A DNA stretch of 64,000 nt from Planctomycetota bacterium (GTDB lineage Bacteria; Planctomycetota; OFTM77). Of the stretch, positions 41,580 through 49,270 are shown one piece after another. A program made the position numbers and the translations under genes. The DNA lies in NCBI GenBank assembly GCA_029260795.1, contig JAJDCO010000001.1:1-64000 (forward strand), in the 5' to 3' direction. The notes beneath the pieces are model-generated. The model was not told the origin of the DNA and made no database searches. It saw only the letters and a program-made list of their open reading frames with translations. The stretch's first letter is position 1. Each line of letters starts with the position of its first letter.

Positions 41580-42818
41580 ATGGCCAGACGATACCGCGCC
41601 TCCGTTCGCCGTCGGGCGCTCTTCGCCTTCCTCTACCTGAGCGAAGGTGCGCCCGTCGGATACCTCTGGTGGGCACTCCCGACCAAGCTGCGTCTCGCCG
41701 GCCTCCCCGTCGAGCAGATCACGGCGCTGACTTCGTTGCTGGCGCTGCCGTGGGCTCTCAAGCTCTTCTGGGCGCCACTGGTCGACGGGGGCCGCGGGCG
41801 TCGTTGGGGCTTCTCGTCTTGGATCGTCAGTGCGCAGGCGGTCATGGGCCTCACGCTCTTGCCGCTGCTGTTCCTCGATCTGGCGAGCCTCTCCCTCGAG
41901 ACGTTGACGTTCTTTCTCTTGGCTCACGCCCTCGCGGCCGCGACGCAGGACGTCGCGATCGATGGGCTGGCGATCACGAGCACGCCACCTGACGAACGCG
42001 GCCAGCTCAACGGCTGGATGCAGCTCGGATACCTGGGCGGTCGGGGGCTCTTTGGCGGTGGGATCCTCTGGGTGGAGGACATGATCGGAGAGCGGGGAGC
42101 ACTCGTCTTGCTCCTGGCGGCGATCGGGGGCCCCGGCTGGCTCCTGCGTCGCATGGCGATCGAAGACGTCGACGGCTCGGACGAGCCGGTGCGTCAACGG
42201 TTTCGCCGGGTCGGTCGAGGCTTCGTGCGGATGCTGCGAGGAGCACGCTTCTGGGCGGGGATGCTCTTCGCGGCCACGGCGGGTCTCGGCTTCGAAGCGG
42301 TCGGTGCCGTCGCCGGTCCGTACCTGGCCGACCGCGGCTTCGACAAGAGCGACATCGGCCTCATCATGGGATTGCCCGTCGTGGTGGCGATGGCGACCGG
42401 CGCGCTGATCGGCGGCATCGTTTCCGACCGATGGGGGCGCCGACTCACCGCCGGCGTCGCGCTCGGAATGCTCGCCGGTACGATCGCACTCCTGGCCGGC
42501 TTCGATCCGCCGCTGACCAACGGCGACACGGCGGTCGCTGCACGGTTGGTCCTCGTCTACCTCGCCATCGGCGTCTTCACGGCCTCGAGCTACGCTCTCT
42601 TCATGGACTTGACAACGCCCGGCCTCGCCGCCACCGAGTTCGCTGCGTTCATGGGCATGACCAACCTTTGCGAGTCCATCGCCGCGAGGCGAGTGGGACG
42701 GCTCGTCACCGAGAGCGGATACGCGGATGCCTTCCGGGTCATGGTCGCCCTCTCGGCCGTCGCACTGGTGCCCTTGGTGTTCTGCCGGCCGATGACCCGA
42801 GGCGCGGCGAGCCCCTGA
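41580..42818 (+). CDS. MFS transporter, AmpG-like
   Basis: The 412-residue membrane protein has about twelve hydrophobic segments and the major facilitator layout. AmpG-like features include LYLSEGAPVGYLWWALPTKLR near the N-terminus, WALKLFWAPLVD (helix 2 end), the helix 4 segment AHALAAATQDVAIDGLAI, and ISDRWGRR-type loop motifs (IVSDRWGRRL). AmpG proteins import muropeptides for cell-wall recycling; substrate here is only inferred. It starts 28 bp after the propeller gene, so the two are probably co-transcribed. There is no clear ribosome-binding site, which suggests translational coupling. Confidence 0.85.
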   Translation: MARRYRASVRRRALFAFLYLSEGAPVGYLWWALPTKLRLAGLPVEQITALTSLLALPWALKLFWAPLVDGGRGRRWGFSSWIVSAQAVMGLTLLPLLFLDLASLSLETLTFFLLAHALAAATQDVAIDGLAITSTPPDERGQLNGWMQLGYLGGRGLFGGGILWVEDMIGERGALVLLLAAIGGPGWLLRRMAIEDVDGSDEPVRQRFRRVGRGFVRMLRGARFWAGMLFAATAGLGFEAVGAVAGPYLADRGFDKSDIGLIMGLPVVVAMATGALIGGIVSDRWGRRLTAGVALGMLAGTIALLAGFDPPLTNGDTAVAARLVLVYLAIGVFTASSYALFMDLTTPGLAATEFAAFMGMTNLCESIAARRVGRLVTESGYADAFRVMVALSAVALVPLVFCRPMTRGAASP

Positions 42819-42866
42819 CGACTCGAAGGGACCTGCCATCCCACCCTCTCGAATTCGGTGATGACG

Positions 42867-42912
42867 TGTCCTCGGTGGTTTCTTCTCTCCACCGCGGAGA
42901 TCACCGAGGACA
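42867..42912. repeat. 11-bp inverted repeat in the intergenic region
   Basis: Arms tgtcctcggtg (42867-42877) and caccgaggaca (42902-42912) enclose 24 bases that include ccaccgcgga. It lies 48 bp after the transporter gene and could be a terminator or a member of the 'cgcggtg...accgcgg'-type palindromic repeats often seen in these genomes. Confidence 0.6.
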
Positions 42913-43069
42913 CCGAGCTGGCTGCCGATCGAGCGCCGAGCTCGTGCTCTCAGTTCACTTCTCGCCATTACCACGAGAAGCCGCGAAGTTTGTGACAGCG
43001 AGACTCCCTTTCGGGTATGACGTTGCGGTGGTCTCTCCTCGAATCACGGCCCCTGAAGGACTTCGACCC

Positions 43070-43618
43070 ATGCGAAGACTGACACAGCTCATCGGACTCC
43101 TGACGATCGGATGGCTCTCCAGTGGGTCCGCGACTCAGGAGGTTCGTTTGGCCGGTGACGCGGCGAGCGCGACCATCGACATCGGCGTCGTGGTGAGTGA
43201 CCTGCAGCAGTCGGTCGACTTCTACACTCAGATCATCGGCTTCGAGGAAGCACCGGGCTTCTCCGTGTCCGACGAATTCTGCCGCAACGCCGGCCTGACG
43301 GACGGACACGCGCTCGACGTTCGCGTCCTGGTCCTCGGCAAGGGGCCCGGCGCTGCCAACCTCAAGCTGATGACGATCCCAAAGGCCGAGTCGAAGAAGT
43401 CGGACAACACCTTCATCCACTCGCAGCTCGGAATCAGCTACCTCACGATTCGAATGAACGACATCTCACCCGTGATGAAACGGTTGGCAGCCCAGGGTGG
43501 AAAGCCCGTCGCGAAGAGCCCAGTATCGCTTCCGGGTGCCTCCGACGACGGGCCCAAGCTCTTGGTGATCCGAGACCCGGACGGAAACCTGATCGAGCTC
43601 ATCGGTCCGAAAAAGTGA
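43070..43618 (+). CDS. Exported glyoxalase/VOC-family protein
   Basis: The ATG at 43070 follows AAGGA and gives 182 residues with a signal peptide (MRRLTQLIGLLTIGWLSSGSA). The VOC fold is clear: IDIGVVVSDLQQSVDFYTQIIGFEE, then ANLKLMTI, LGISYLTIRMNDISPVMKRLAAQGGKP and DPDGNLIELI at the end. Metal-binding residues of glyoxalase I can be suggested only in part (Glu near the C-terminus). VOC proteins act as isomerases, dioxygenases or resistance proteins; export is unusual for them. The next gene overlaps it by 4 bp. Confidence 0.85.
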   Translation: MRRLTQLIGLLTIGWLSSGSATQEVRLAGDAASATIDIGVVVSDLQQSVDFYTQIIGFEEAPGFSVSDEFCRNAGLTDGHALDVRVLVLGKGPGAANLKLMTIPKAESKKSDNTFIHSQLGISYLTIRMNDISPVMKRLAAQGGKPVAKSPVSLPGASDDGPKLLVIRDPDGNLIELIGPKK

Positions 43619-44229
43619 GGACCAGCAGGCACCGACTCCTCCCGCTCGGGGCTCGCGGTCGACATGGTGACTCGAGCACCACTCGACCCGACGTCGACGG
43701 TTCGATCACGGACAACGCTCAGGCAACGGTCGAGTGCTGCTCGGATCCAAGAATCGGAAACCCGACGCGTTTCGCGCTCCTCCTCTTCCTCATGGCCGCC
43801 TGTGCCACGCCTCGCCCGACGCCGGCCGAGATCGCGGCAGCCGATGTCGGCGCGCCTCCCTCCCACGAATCCGTGATCCAATGGGTCGATCGGTACTTCA
43901 ACGAGGTACTGGACGATCCGGCGGCGAAGAACGTCAGGTACGGCGAGCCGCGGAAAGCGTTCTATGTCCACTCTCGTCCTCCCTACAACGAGCGGATCGC
44001 GTGGATGGTGCCGATCGAGATCCGGGTGCCGGACAGCTCGGAGCCGAAGCCTTACGATTTCTACTTCGATCACAATGCGCCACTCGCTGTGGGCTTCGTG
44101 CAGGCTCTCGAGAATGGTCAGCCATACTACTTCGTCTGTGAGCTGGCCCGGGGTGGCGCACCGATGCTCGGACCCGACCAGGTCCTCTCCGACCCGGCCG
44201 GAACTCGGCGAGATTTGCAGTTCGAATGA
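43615..44229 (+). CDS. Small lipoprotein, unknown function
   Basis: The frame opens with a GTG overlapping the VOC stop (GTGA). A lipoprotein signal (RFALLLFLMAAC) does not appear until about residue 52, so the true start is probably nearer 43750, but no ATG/GTG/TTG in frame precedes the hydrophobic run closely. The mature domain (about 140 residues: SVIQWVDRYFNEVLDD, RIAWMVPIEIRVPDSSEPKPYDFYFDHNAP, PYYFVCELARGG) is not a family I recognise. It ends at the start region of the next PQQ-like gene (ATGA overlap). Confidence 0.6.
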   Translation: MRTSRHRLLPLGARGRHGDSSTTRPDVDGSITDNAQATVECCSDPRIGNPTRFALLLFLMAACATPRPTPAEIAAADVGAPPSHESVIQWVDRYFNEVLDDPAAKNVRYGEPRKAFYVHSRPPYNERIAWMVPIEIRVPDSSEPKPYDFYFDHNAPLAVGFVQALENGQPYYFVCELARGGAPMLGPDQVLSDPAGTRRDLQFE

Positions 44230-44279
44230 TCCGCGGGTGGTCCCCGGCCCCCGCATGCCAAAACAACGAGGACATCCCG

Positions 44280-45797
44280 GTGAGACTCTTCATCGCTCTA
44301 GCCCTGACGGCCTGGCTCCTGACGACGCCCGCGTCGGCTCAAGAAAAGGCAGCCTCCGTCTCGACCGACTCGGCCGACTCGGCCGACTGGCCTCAGTTCC
44401 GTGGCCCGGGCGGAGCGTCCAGTGCCGCGATCGGCGCGAAGCTGCCTCTGCCGTTCGGTCCCGAGCAAAACGTGCTCTGGAAGACCGAGGTGCCGAAAGG
44501 CTTCTCCTCGCCATGCCTCTCGGGTGACCGAATCTTCCTCACCGGTTGGGAAGGGGAAAAGCTGATCGCCTTTGCACTCGACCGAACGAGTGGAAAGACC
44601 CTCTGGCGTTACGCCGTCGAGCGTCTGGGGGAAGAGAGCTACGAGCACAGGGCGAGCGGGCCGGCGATGCCGACGGCCTGCACCGATGGTGAGCGAGTGT
44701 TCTTCTACTTCGGCAGCTACGGCGTGATCGCGACCGACCTGGACGGGAAGCCGGTCTGGGAGAAGAAGATGCCCGTTCCGGCGCTTCCCTTCGGCACCGG
44801 CACCTCGCCGATCTTGGTCGACGACTTGCTCATCCTCGGTCGCGATGGCTGCCCGGAGAACGCGATCTTGGCGCTCGACACGAAGAGCGGCGACACGCGC
44901 TGGTCGATCCCGCGCTCGGGCTTCATCATGTCCTACACGACGCCGTACGTTTGGCAGAACGGCACTCGCCGAGAGCTGGTGGTGGCAGGAAGCCGGATGC
45001 TCAAGAGCTACGACCTCCAGAAAGGCGATCCGCTTTGGGAGGTCACGAACACGGCGCTCTTCGTCTGCCCGTCTCCGGTCGGCAACGAGCAGATGCTGTT
45101 CTACGGTGCCTGGAACACCATGAACGCGGAAGGGCGAGAGCGCATCGAGTCGATCATTCCGCCCGATTTCGAGCTGAGCGATGACGAAGCCGCCGACGGC
45201 GAGCGCTTCTTCGATCGCTTCGACACCAATGACGACGGAAAGATCGAGAAAGCCGAGCTGCCGCCTAGCCGTGCCAAAGACGCCTTCCAGAACTTCGACG
45301 GCAACCGCTCGGGTGCCCTCGAGAAGACCGAGGTCCTCCCGTTCATGAGCATGGGTCGCATGCCCGGAAGGAACATCCTGGTCGCCGTCAAGGCCGGCGG
45401 TAGTGGCGACGTCAGCGAGAGCCATGTCGCTTGGACGCGCCAGCGTGGCATCCCGTACGTCGCATCGCCGCTGCTGCATGACAACCGGCTCTATCTGATC
45501 AAGGCCGGCGGCGAGATCTCCTGCCTCGATCCGGCCACCGGAACGCCGCACTTCGAGCGGGTGCGCTTGCCCGATCACGGAGAGTACTACGCCTCACCGA
45601 TCGGCGTGGACGGATACGTGTTGATCTGCTCCGAGCCGGGGCGCGCCTTCGTCCTCAAAGCCTCTGACGAGCTGGAGATCGTGCACGACGTTCAGTTCGA
45701 TCAAGAGATCCTGGCCACCCCGGCCGTCGTCGGCGACCGCCTCTACCTCCGGACCGAAGGCACGATGTGGGCCTTCGGCGCCCAGTCGGGCCAGTAA
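44280..45797 (+). CDS. PQQ-like beta-propeller protein with inserted EF-hands
   Basis: The GTG at 44280 (GAGGA upstream) gives 505 residues beginning with the signal peptide VRLFIALALTAWLLTTPASA; an earlier ATG at 44226 overlaps the previous stop but would bury the signal. The protein starts DWPQFRGPGG like the gene at 40127 and has propeller blades (TSGKTLWRYA, TDLDGKPVWEKK, LDTKSGDTRWS, LDPATGTPHF). Between blades 4 and 5 lies a pair of calcium-binding EF-hand loops: FDTNDDGKIEKAEL and FDGNRSGALEKTE. Ca2+-controlled folding is therefore plausible. The catalytic function is unknown. Confidence 0.88.
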   Translation: MRLFIALALTAWLLTTPASAQEKAASVSTDSADSADWPQFRGPGGASSAAIGAKLPLPFGPEQNVLWKTEVPKGFSSPCLSGDRIFLTGWEGEKLIAFALDRTSGKTLWRYAVERLGEESYEHRASGPAMPTACTDGERVFFYFGSYGVIATDLDGKPVWEKKMPVPALPFGTGTSPILVDDLLILGRDGCPENAILALDTKSGDTRWSIPRSGFIMSYTTPYVWQNGTRRELVVAGSRMLKSYDLQKGDPLWEVTNTALFVCPSPVGNEQMLFYGAWNTMNAEGRERIESIIPPDFELSDDEAADGERFFDRFDTNDDGKIEKAELPPSRAKDAFQNFDGNRSGALEKTEVLPFMSMGRMPGRNILVAVKAGGSGDVSESHVAWTRQRGIPYVASPLLHDNRLYLIKAGGEISCLDPATGTPHFERVRLPDHGEYYASPIGVDGYVLICSEPGRAFVLKASDELEIVHDVQFDQEILATPAVVGDRLYLRTEGTMWAFGAQSGQ

Positions 45798-46158
45798 GTC
45801 GCGAGCAGGCGCGGGACGTACTCTTGATGCGGGCGGGCCGCCCGCGGTCCCAGGGGGGAGCAAGGCCCCACGAAGAATCGAAGCGCGTCGCCCTGCTTGA
45901 TCGTCCCGTCACGCACCGATCGAAGGGCCCGTGGTGATCGACGGACACGAGGTCGTCGGAGGATCGGTTGCGAGGCCTGAAGGGCCGGCCATCATCCAGC
46001 CCCAGGTCAGGCGGTGCGACGCGCGAAGCGCGCCGCCGCAACCTGGGGTCCTCGACGCTCGAATGTCTCGTACCGCAAACCTCGACGTTCGAGCGCGCCC
46101 TGAAGGGGCGCCATCGCCTCCGGCCCCAACCGGCCTTCTCACCAGTCGCTTCTCTCTG
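45798..46158. other. Convergent intergenic region
   Basis: This 361-bp gap lies between two stops. It holds ggccgcccgcggtcccag near 45837, which echoes the tandem repeat at 3558-3623, and the long hairpin at 46000-46048. Several other GC-rich dyads are present. No gene is supported. Confidence 0.6.
46000..46048. repeat. Compound hairpin (49 bp)
   Basis: Nested arms ccccaggt/acctgggg, ggcgg/ccgcc and cgcgc/gcgcg (loop gaa) give an extended cruciform-like structure. It is located between convergent genes and could terminate both or belong to a palindromic repeat family. Confidence 0.7.
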
Positions 46159-46959
46159 CTACTGCTCCAGCACCAGAATCTCGACCTTGCGGAACTCGAT
46201 CGGGTGGCTCTCCGACTGCAGCGAGATGGAGCCGCCCGCGAGCATCTTCTCGCCCTTGCTCGCCTCGATCAGCTTCTTGGCGTCGCCGTCGTTGGGATCG
46301 AGCTGGGGCTTCTGATACTCCAGCACGACCTTCCCGTCGACGAGATGTCGAATGACCTCGTTGCCGAGCACCTCGATCTCGACCGTGACCCAACCATCGC
46401 CGTGATAGGTCTCCGACTTCGAGTTGGTGCAATGCCGGGTGATGAGCTTCCCGTCCATCTCGACGTGGGTGCCGGGCGTGCAGAGGTTGGCGTTGGGACG
46501 CTTGTCCTTCCCGTTGCCCCCCAAGAGCTGCACCTCGATCGAGACGGGGAAGTCCTGATCCTTCCCCATCGTCTCCGGCGCCTGACCGTGGACCATGATG
46601 CCGCTGTTCCGGAATGCCCAGCCGGGTCCACCCGGCACCTGCTCGCCCACGAAGCGATACTCGACGCGCATGCGGTAGTGGGAGAACGCTTCCTTGTAGA
46701 AGAGGTGTCCGAACTGGCCTTCGAAGCCCTCGTATCCGTCGTAGGAGACCTTCAGCAGTCCACCCTCGACTCGGAAGGTCTTGACGAAGTTGTCACCGAG
46801 GGCGTGGCCCCGAATCTTCGGCGTCCAGCCTTCGAGGTCCTTGCCGTTGAACATCGGGATCCACTTCTCGGCGGAGCGGGGCTCCGCATCTTGAGCAAGG
46901 ACCTCGACCGCTGCCAGAAGCAGCAAGCAGGTCAGGATCAGAGTCGTCGAAAGCTTCAT
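46159..46959 (-). CDS. DUF1080 (3-keto-disaccharide hydrolase family) protein
   Basis: The 266-residue protein has a signal peptide (MKLSTTLILTCLLLLAAVEVLAQ) and the DUF1080 (3-keto-disaccharide hydrolase) concanavalin-like fold: WIPMFNGKDLEGWTPK, GLLKVSYDGYEGFEGQFGHLFY, YRMRVEYRF, FRNSGIMVHG, SIEVQLLGG, DGWVTVEIEVLGNEVIRHLVDGK and ISLQSESHPIEFRKVEI. Members hydrolyse 3-keto-glycosides or act in carbohydrate catabolism in planctomycetes and Bacteroidetes. It lies 54 bp downstream of the cyclase gene on the same strand, but its theme is different and co-transcription may be incidental. Confidence 0.92.
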   Translation of the reverse strand: MKLSTTLILTCLLLLAAVEVLAQDAEPRSAEKWIPMFNGKDLEGWTPKIRGHALGDNFVKTFRVEGGLLKVSYDGYEGFEGQFGHLFYKEAFSHYRMRVEYRFVGEQVPGGPGWAFRNSGIMVHGQAPETMGKDQDFPVSIEVQLLGGNGKDKRPNANLCTPGTHVEMDGKLITRHCTNSKSETYHGDGWVTVEIEVLGNEVIRHLVDGKVVLEYQKPQLDPNDGDAKKLIEASKGEKMLAGGSISLQSESHPIEFRKVEILVLEQ

Positions 46960-47013
46960 CCGAACATTTCCTCATCATGGGAAGCTCGCCGCCAGCGGCG
47001 AGGGCTTCGAACG

Positions 47014-48669
47014 CTAGCGCGTCGCGCCGAAATCGTCGTTCCAAGGCAGGTCGAACATCTCGACCGGTTGCTCACGTCCCTTGAGGACCTTCGATCCGAG
47101 GGCCTGAAGGGGAACGGTCCCGGCCAGCGCGTGCGCCGTCTCGCCGCTGACCAGAATCTGTCCCGGAGCAGCCTCACTCTCGAGGCGGGCCGCGATGTTC
47201 ACGGCGTCACCCACGGCCGTGTAGTCCGTTCGGCGATCGGTCCCCAGATAGCCGACCGTCACGACGCCGGTGTTGATGCCGATACCGATCTGGATGTGCT
47301 CCTTGTGGAACTCGGGTACGGACTCTCGCAGGACCTCCATGCGACGCTGCATCGCGATCGCGGCCTGCACGGCCTGAGCGGGGTCGCCCGGTCCGACCTC
47401 CGGGGCTCCGAAGAGTGCCATCAACCCGTCGCCCAGAAACTTGTCAAGCGTGCCGCCATAACGAAAGACGACCTGGACCATCTCCGAGAAGTACCGATTG
47501 AGCAGAGAGATCACGCGCTCGGGATCCCGCTTCTCGGCGATGCGCGTGAAGCCCCGGATGTCGGAGAAGAGGATCGACACGACCTGGTCGACGCCTCCGA
47601 GCTGGATCGAGTCCGGCTCCCCGACGAGCCGTTCCGTCAGGTGGGGCGGCAGGAACCGGTTGTAGGCGAGGCGCGTCGCTTCTTCCTTGCGCAAGCGCTC
47701 GAAGCTGAGCACGTTGTCGATGGCGAGCCCGGTCGGACCCGCGATCGCGTTGAGTAGCTCGAGGTGCTCGATCTCGAAGGTCTGATGCGGGGATTGCCGA
47801 TCCACGTAGATCGCTCCCAGCACCGTGCTCCGGCCGATCAGGGGCGCACACATCACGGTATGGATCCCGTTCGAGACCAGGGATCCGGGCGACTCTCCCG
47901 AGCTTTCGAGGGTCGAGTGCCAGAGCACCGACTTCTTCTTCGACATGGCTCGGCGCACGATGGTCTCGCTCAGCACGACTCTCTTCAGGCGCTCGCGTCC
48001 CGGGCGGCAGCGCAGCACGGGCTCGAGGCGCTCGCCGTCCTCGGCGAGCTGCAAGATCGTGATGCGGTCCGCGGGCGTGGTCTGGAGAAGCAGCTCGATG
48101 CAGCGGTCGTAGACGTCACTCAACGAGAATTCGGCCGTCAGCGATCGCGTCAGCTCGGTCAGGAGCTGCAGATGTCTCGCCTGGCGTCGCGAGCGCTCGC
48201 GGACGCGCAGGAGCTGCTGCTGGAGATCCACCGCGCTCGCCGACTCGCCCGCCGCCGCCACCAGCTCGTTCTCGGTCTCCAACCACACCTCGCTCGGCTC
48301 GCTCCAGATCGTCTTGCCTTCCTCGAAGGCCGTATTGGAGAAGCGCACCTGAGTCTCGGCGGGCTCCGGGAGGACGAACTCGATCTCGGCGACCTCGCGC
48401 GCCACGCGGACCCAGTCCCCCGAGCGCAAGGGCGTCCACACCCGGGGCGCCAACGGGCGGCCATTGAGCATCGTGCCGTTGTTGCTCTGCAAGTCGCGAA
48501 TACCCCAGCATCCTTCTTGGACCTCGAGGGCCGCGTGAATGCGCGAGACGCGATCATCGGGGATCTGCAGCTCACAGCTCGAGGAGCGCCCCAGCTGGAC
48601 AATGCCTCCCTCGAGTGGAAATCGCACCGGGCTCCCCCCGCTCGCCAGCTGGATGTTGAGGTGCGCCAT
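47014..48669 (-). CDS. FHA-GAF-class III adenylate cyclase
   Basis: The 551-residue cytoplasmic protein has an N-terminal FHA domain (LGRSSSCELQIPDDRVSRIHAAL, NNGTMLNGRPL), a helical linker (QLLRVRERSRRQARHLQLL), a GAF domain (about 165-335: DRITILQL...APLIGRSTVLGAIYVDR...NAIAGPTGLAIDN) and a C-terminal class III cyclase domain: SILFSDIRGFT with one metal Asp, FLGDGLMALFG with the second, GIGINTGVVTVG and GDAVNIAARLE. It makes cyclic AMP or GMP in response to a ligand and phospho-threonine binding. FHA proteins often control type VI secretion; here it follows the DUF4123 and VgrG genes with only 15 bp between, supporting such a role. Confidence 0.93.
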   Translation of the reverse strand: MAHLNIQLASGGSPVRFPLEGGIVQLGRSSSCELQIPDDRVSRIHAALEVQEGCWGIRDLQSNNGTMLNGRPLAPRVWTPLRSGDWVRVAREVAEIEFVLPEPAETQVRFSNTAFEEGKTIWSEPSEVWLETENELVAAAGESASAVDLQQQLLRVRERSRRQARHLQLLTELTRSLTAEFSLSDVYDRCIELLLQTTPADRITILQLAEDGERLEPVLRCRPGRERLKRVVLSETIVRRAMSKKKSVLWHSTLESSGESPGSLVSNGIHTVMCAPLIGRSTVLGAIYVDRQSPHQTFEIEHLELLNAIAGPTGLAIDNVLSFERLRKEEATRLAYNRFLPPHLTERLVGEPDSIQLGGVDQVVSILFSDIRGFTRIAEKRDPERVISLLNRYFSEMVQVVFRYGGTLDKFLGDGLMALFGAPEVGPGDPAQAVQAAIAMQRRMEVLRESVPEFHKEHIQIGIGINTGVVTVGYLGTDRRTDYTAVGDAVNIAARLESEAAPGQILVSGETAHALAGTVPLQALGSKVLKGREQPVEMFDLPWNDDFGATR

Positions 48670-48684
48670 CGATGCTCGTCTCTC

Positions 48685-49257
48685 TTATTGGGAAAGGAAG
48701 CGGAAGTCGCGGTCGGAGGTCAAGGAAACGACCTCCTCGTCGACGCGACCGTCGCTCACGCGATACCGGAGCAGCGCCTCACCCGTCTCGGACTCGAGAG
48801 CATAGTGATCGACGACATCGCCAAAGACCGTCTCGGCCTCCGTCGCATTGACGGTGGGAAGGTATCGCGAGAAGACTCGAGGATCATAGTAGCGAAAGAA
48901 GAAGATCTCGTCGTCGGGTCCCCGCACTTCGAGGAAGCCTCGCAGGTGGTTTCGGACCTTCTTGAAGGGGAGCTCGTCGTCGACGGCCAGGAAGATTCCG
49001 CCATGCCGCCCCCAGCGATCGAGTACCCAGTCGGTGAAGGCCGAGTCGGGCTCCAGCCGCACGAGGTAGGGGCTTTTCTCGGCCACCTCGGGGGCGAGCT
49101 CGCCGGAGAAGAGGCACGCCTGCTCGAGCTCACTGGTGTCCAAGGGCTCCAGCAACCCCGGCAGGGTGGCACCGTCGAGGATCGCATGGACGGCCAGGCC
49201 TTCGACGGTGAAGAGCGGCGGCTTGCGGAGGGTCGGTGGCGTCGGATCGGTGGTCAT
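48685..49257 (-). CDS. DUF4123 protein, type VI effector adaptor
   Basis: The 190-residue protein carries the DUF4123 signatures: SPYLVRL near 67, FTDWVLDRWGRHGGIFLAVDD, the FLEVRGPDDEIFFFRYYDPRVF block with the conserved YDPR, and a C-terminal LLRYRVSDG. DUF4123 proteins (Tap/TEC adaptors) help load a specific effector onto VgrG. It lies 13 bp after the vgrG gene and 15 bp before the cyclase gene, so the three form one tight transcript. Its expected effector would be encoded next to VgrG, which points to the plus-strand gene at 50983 as candidate cargo; that pairing is inference. Confidence 0.88.
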   Translation of the reverse strand: MTTDPTPPTLRKPPLFTVEGLAVHAILDGATLPGLLEPLDTSELEQACLFSGELAPEVAEKSPYLVRLEPDSAFTDWVLDRWGRHGGIFLAVDDELPFKKVRNHLRGFLEVRGPDDEIFFFRYYDPRVFSRYLPTVNATEAETVFGDVVDHYALESETGEALLRYRVSDGRVDEEVVSLTSDRDFRFLSQ

Positions 49258-49270
49258 TCGTCTCTCGAGA

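Noticed and set aside
42867..42912. Operator for the VOC gene
   Set aside because: It lies 158 bp above the start codon with no promoter between, and fits a terminator or palindromic repeat better.
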